Assembly: GCF_000002875.2 (NCBI RefSeq)
Contig: NC_009418.2
Location: 1,352,273 to 1,416,272 of the forward strand
Length of the DNA: 64,000 nucleotides
Reading direction: 5' to 3'
Origin: Leishmania infantum JPCM5
Lineage: Eukaryota > Euglenozoa > Kinetoplastea > Trypanosomatida > Trypanosomatidae
Below are positions 62,777 to 64,000 of this stretch, piece after piece (positions within the stretch are counted from its first letter, which is position 1; the number at the start of each line of letters is the position of its first letter). The position numbers were made by a program, and so were the translations under genes. The notes under the pieces are model-generated. The model did not search any database and was not told where the DNA came from. It saw only the letters and a program-made list of their open reading frames with translations.

Positions 62777-64000
62777 ATGGCCCGCGATCAGCATGCGTTC
62801 GAGTCAGAGCAGCAGATGGGATCCGTCAAAGCCGTCTCCGGACCCGTCGTGATCGCCGAAAACATGAGCGGCAGCGCGATGTACGAACTTGTCCAGGTCG
62901 GATCGTTCCGCCTCGTCGGCGAGATCATCCGCCTGGAGGGCGACACGGCCACAATTCAGGTGTACGAGGAGACGGACGGCCTGACTGTCGGTGACCCGGT
63001 CTACTGTACCGGCAAGCCTCTGTCGCTCGAGCTGGGCCCTGGCATCATGTCGGAGATCTTTGACGGCATTCAGCGTCCGCTCGACACCATTTACCAGATG
63101 GTGCAGAACGTATTCATCCCGAAAGGCGTACAGGTGCGCGCGCTCAACGCGCAGAGGCAGTGGGACTTCACCCCGTCTGTGAAGGTGGGCGACATCGTCA
63201 CGGGCGGTGACGTGCTGGGCTTCGTCGCTGAGAACTCGCTCATGAACAACCACAGCATTATGGTGCCGCCGAACATGCAGGGCCGCGTGGTATCGGTGCA
63301 ACCTGGCGGCAACTACACGCTGGATGATGAAGTGGTGGAGATCGAGTGCAACGGCAAGAGGAAATCGCTGCGTCTGATGCAGCGCTGGCCCGTGCGCACG
63401 CCGCGCCCGGTGGCTTTGAAAGAGTCAGGCAACCACCCCCTCCTGACCGGCCAGCGTGTGCTGGATGCGCTGTTCCCCTCCGTGCAGGGTGGCACGTGCT
63501 CGATCCCCGGCGCGTTCGGCTGTGGCAAGACTGTCATTAGTCAGGCCCTCTCCAAGTACTCCAACTCCGATTGCGTCATCTATGTCGGCTGCGGCGAGCG
63601 CGGTAATGAGATGGCCGAGGTGCTCATGGAGTTCCCGACCCTGACGACCGTGATCGATGGCCGCGAGGAGTCGATCATGAAGCGCACCTGCCTCGTGGCG
63701 AACACCTCGAACATGCCAGTCGCAGCCCGTGAGGCCTCTATTTACACCGGCATCACCCTGGCCGAGTACTACCGTGATATGGGCAAGCATATCGCCATGA
63801 TGGCTGACTCGACGTCTCGCTGGGCCGAGGCGCTTCGTGAGATTTCGGGTCGTCTGGCGGAGATGCCGGCGGATGGTGGCTACCCCGCCTACCTCAGCGC
63901 TCGTCTCGCCTCCTTCTACGAGCGCGCCGGCCTCGTCACCTGCATCGGCGGGCCGAAGCGCCAGGGCTCCGTCACGATCGTCGGTGCCGTGTCTCCGCCG
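62777..64000 (+). CDS. V-type proton ATPase catalytic subunit A, 5' part (cut by window end)
   Basis: 408 codons are present and the frame is open to the last base; the family length is about 610 aa, so about 200 residues lie outside. The sequence is the catalytic A subunit of the vacuolar H+-ATPase, which acidifies acidocalcisomes and endosomal compartments. Features: N-terminal barrel '[16 protein letters not shown]', the non-homologous insert with '[12 protein letters not shown]', P-loop GAFGCGKT (245-252), '[20 protein letters not shown]' with the catalytic Glu, '[20 protein letters not shown]' and, at the end, '[12 protein letters not shown]'. The codon bias is strong and GC-rich, as expected for a highly expressed gene. 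Start [13 protein letters not shown] is the first ATG after the splice acceptor. Confidence 0.97.
   Translation, partial: MARDQHAFESEQQMGSVKAVSGPVVIAENMSGSAMYELVQVGSFRLVGEIIRLEGDTATIQVYEETDGLTVGDPVYCTGKPLSLELGPGIMSEIFDGIQRPLDTIYQMVQNVFIPKGVQVRALNAQRQWDFTPSVKVGDIVTGGDVLGFVAENSLMNNHSIMVPPNMQGRVVSVQPGGNYTLDDEVVEIECNGKRKSLRLMQRWPVRTPRPVALKESGNHPLLTGQRVLDALFPSVQGGTCSIPGAFGCGKTVISQALSKYSNSDCVIYVGCGERGNEMAEVLMEFPTLTTVIDGREESIMKRTCLVANTSNMPVAAREASIYTGITLAEYYRDMGKHIAMMADSTSRWAEALREISGRLAEMPADGGYPAYLSARLASFYERAGLVTCIGGPKRQGSVTIVGAVSPP

Overview
This window looks like nuclear DNA of a trypanosomatid (Kinetoplastea, most likely the Leishmania/Leptomonas/Crithidia group). All 17 protein genes I can support (16 complete, one cut by the window end) lie on the + strand, have no visible introns, and are separated by long spacers rich in pyrimidines and CA/GT repeats. 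This is the usual layout of a polycistronic unit processed by trans-splicing and polyadenylation. A tRNA-Tyr with an 11-nt intron and several decayed ingi-type retroposons (DIRE/SIDER-like) support the assignment. Bacterial-style operons, promoters and ribosome binding sites do not apply here.

Layout from left to right: RuvB-like 1 helicase (709-2088); SET-domain methyltransferase-like protein (3178-4164); peroxin-1 AAA ATPase (5123-7987); a five-gene tRNA cluster on both strands (8257-8894: Asn, Tyr, Thr on -, Pro, Asn on +); a very large unrecognised protein of about 1,942 aa (9507-15335); a LicD-like protein (16027-16710); a PDCD2/TSR4-like protein (17670-18896); an ankyrin-repeat protein (19465-20490); a secretory coiled-coil membrane protein (22159-24981); an unrecognised 870-aa protein with repeated modules (25765-28377); a type III PI 4-kinase (29214-31049); an adenosine-kinase-like PfkB kinase (32553-33719); a complex I B22/NDUFB9-like LYR protein (37727-38248); a patatin/SDP1-like lipase with a damaged active site (39555-41267); a Ppn1/acid-sphingomyelinase-like phosphoesterase (42359-43894); two related small membrane proteins (46479-46967 and 50813-51133); ribosomal protein eL21 (55148-55627); a TM9SF/EMP70 protein (56984-58897); and the first 408 codons of V-ATPase subunit A (62777 to the end).

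The genes do not form one pathway. As usual in these genomes they are functionally unrelated housekeeping genes sharing a transcript. Loose themes are membrane traffic and the endomembrane system (PI4K, TM9SF, V-ATPase, phosphoesterase), the peroxisome/glycosome (PEX1) and ribosome biogenesis or translation (PDCD2-like, eL21, RuvB-like 1, tRNAs).

The less ordinary parts are: (i) three or four fragments of ingi-clade retroposon, two of which carry neighbouring segments of the same pol ORF on opposite strands; (ii) a tandem pair of small membrane proteins with blocks of exact identity separated by diverged segments; (iii) an 81-bp near-perfect inverted repeat with a 33-nt spacer at 54044-54238; (iv) a lipase-like protein whose nucleophile motif reads GSGSG; (v) a giant ORF with an AT-rich core. 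Functions rest on motif recognition from the sequence alone; no database search was possible.
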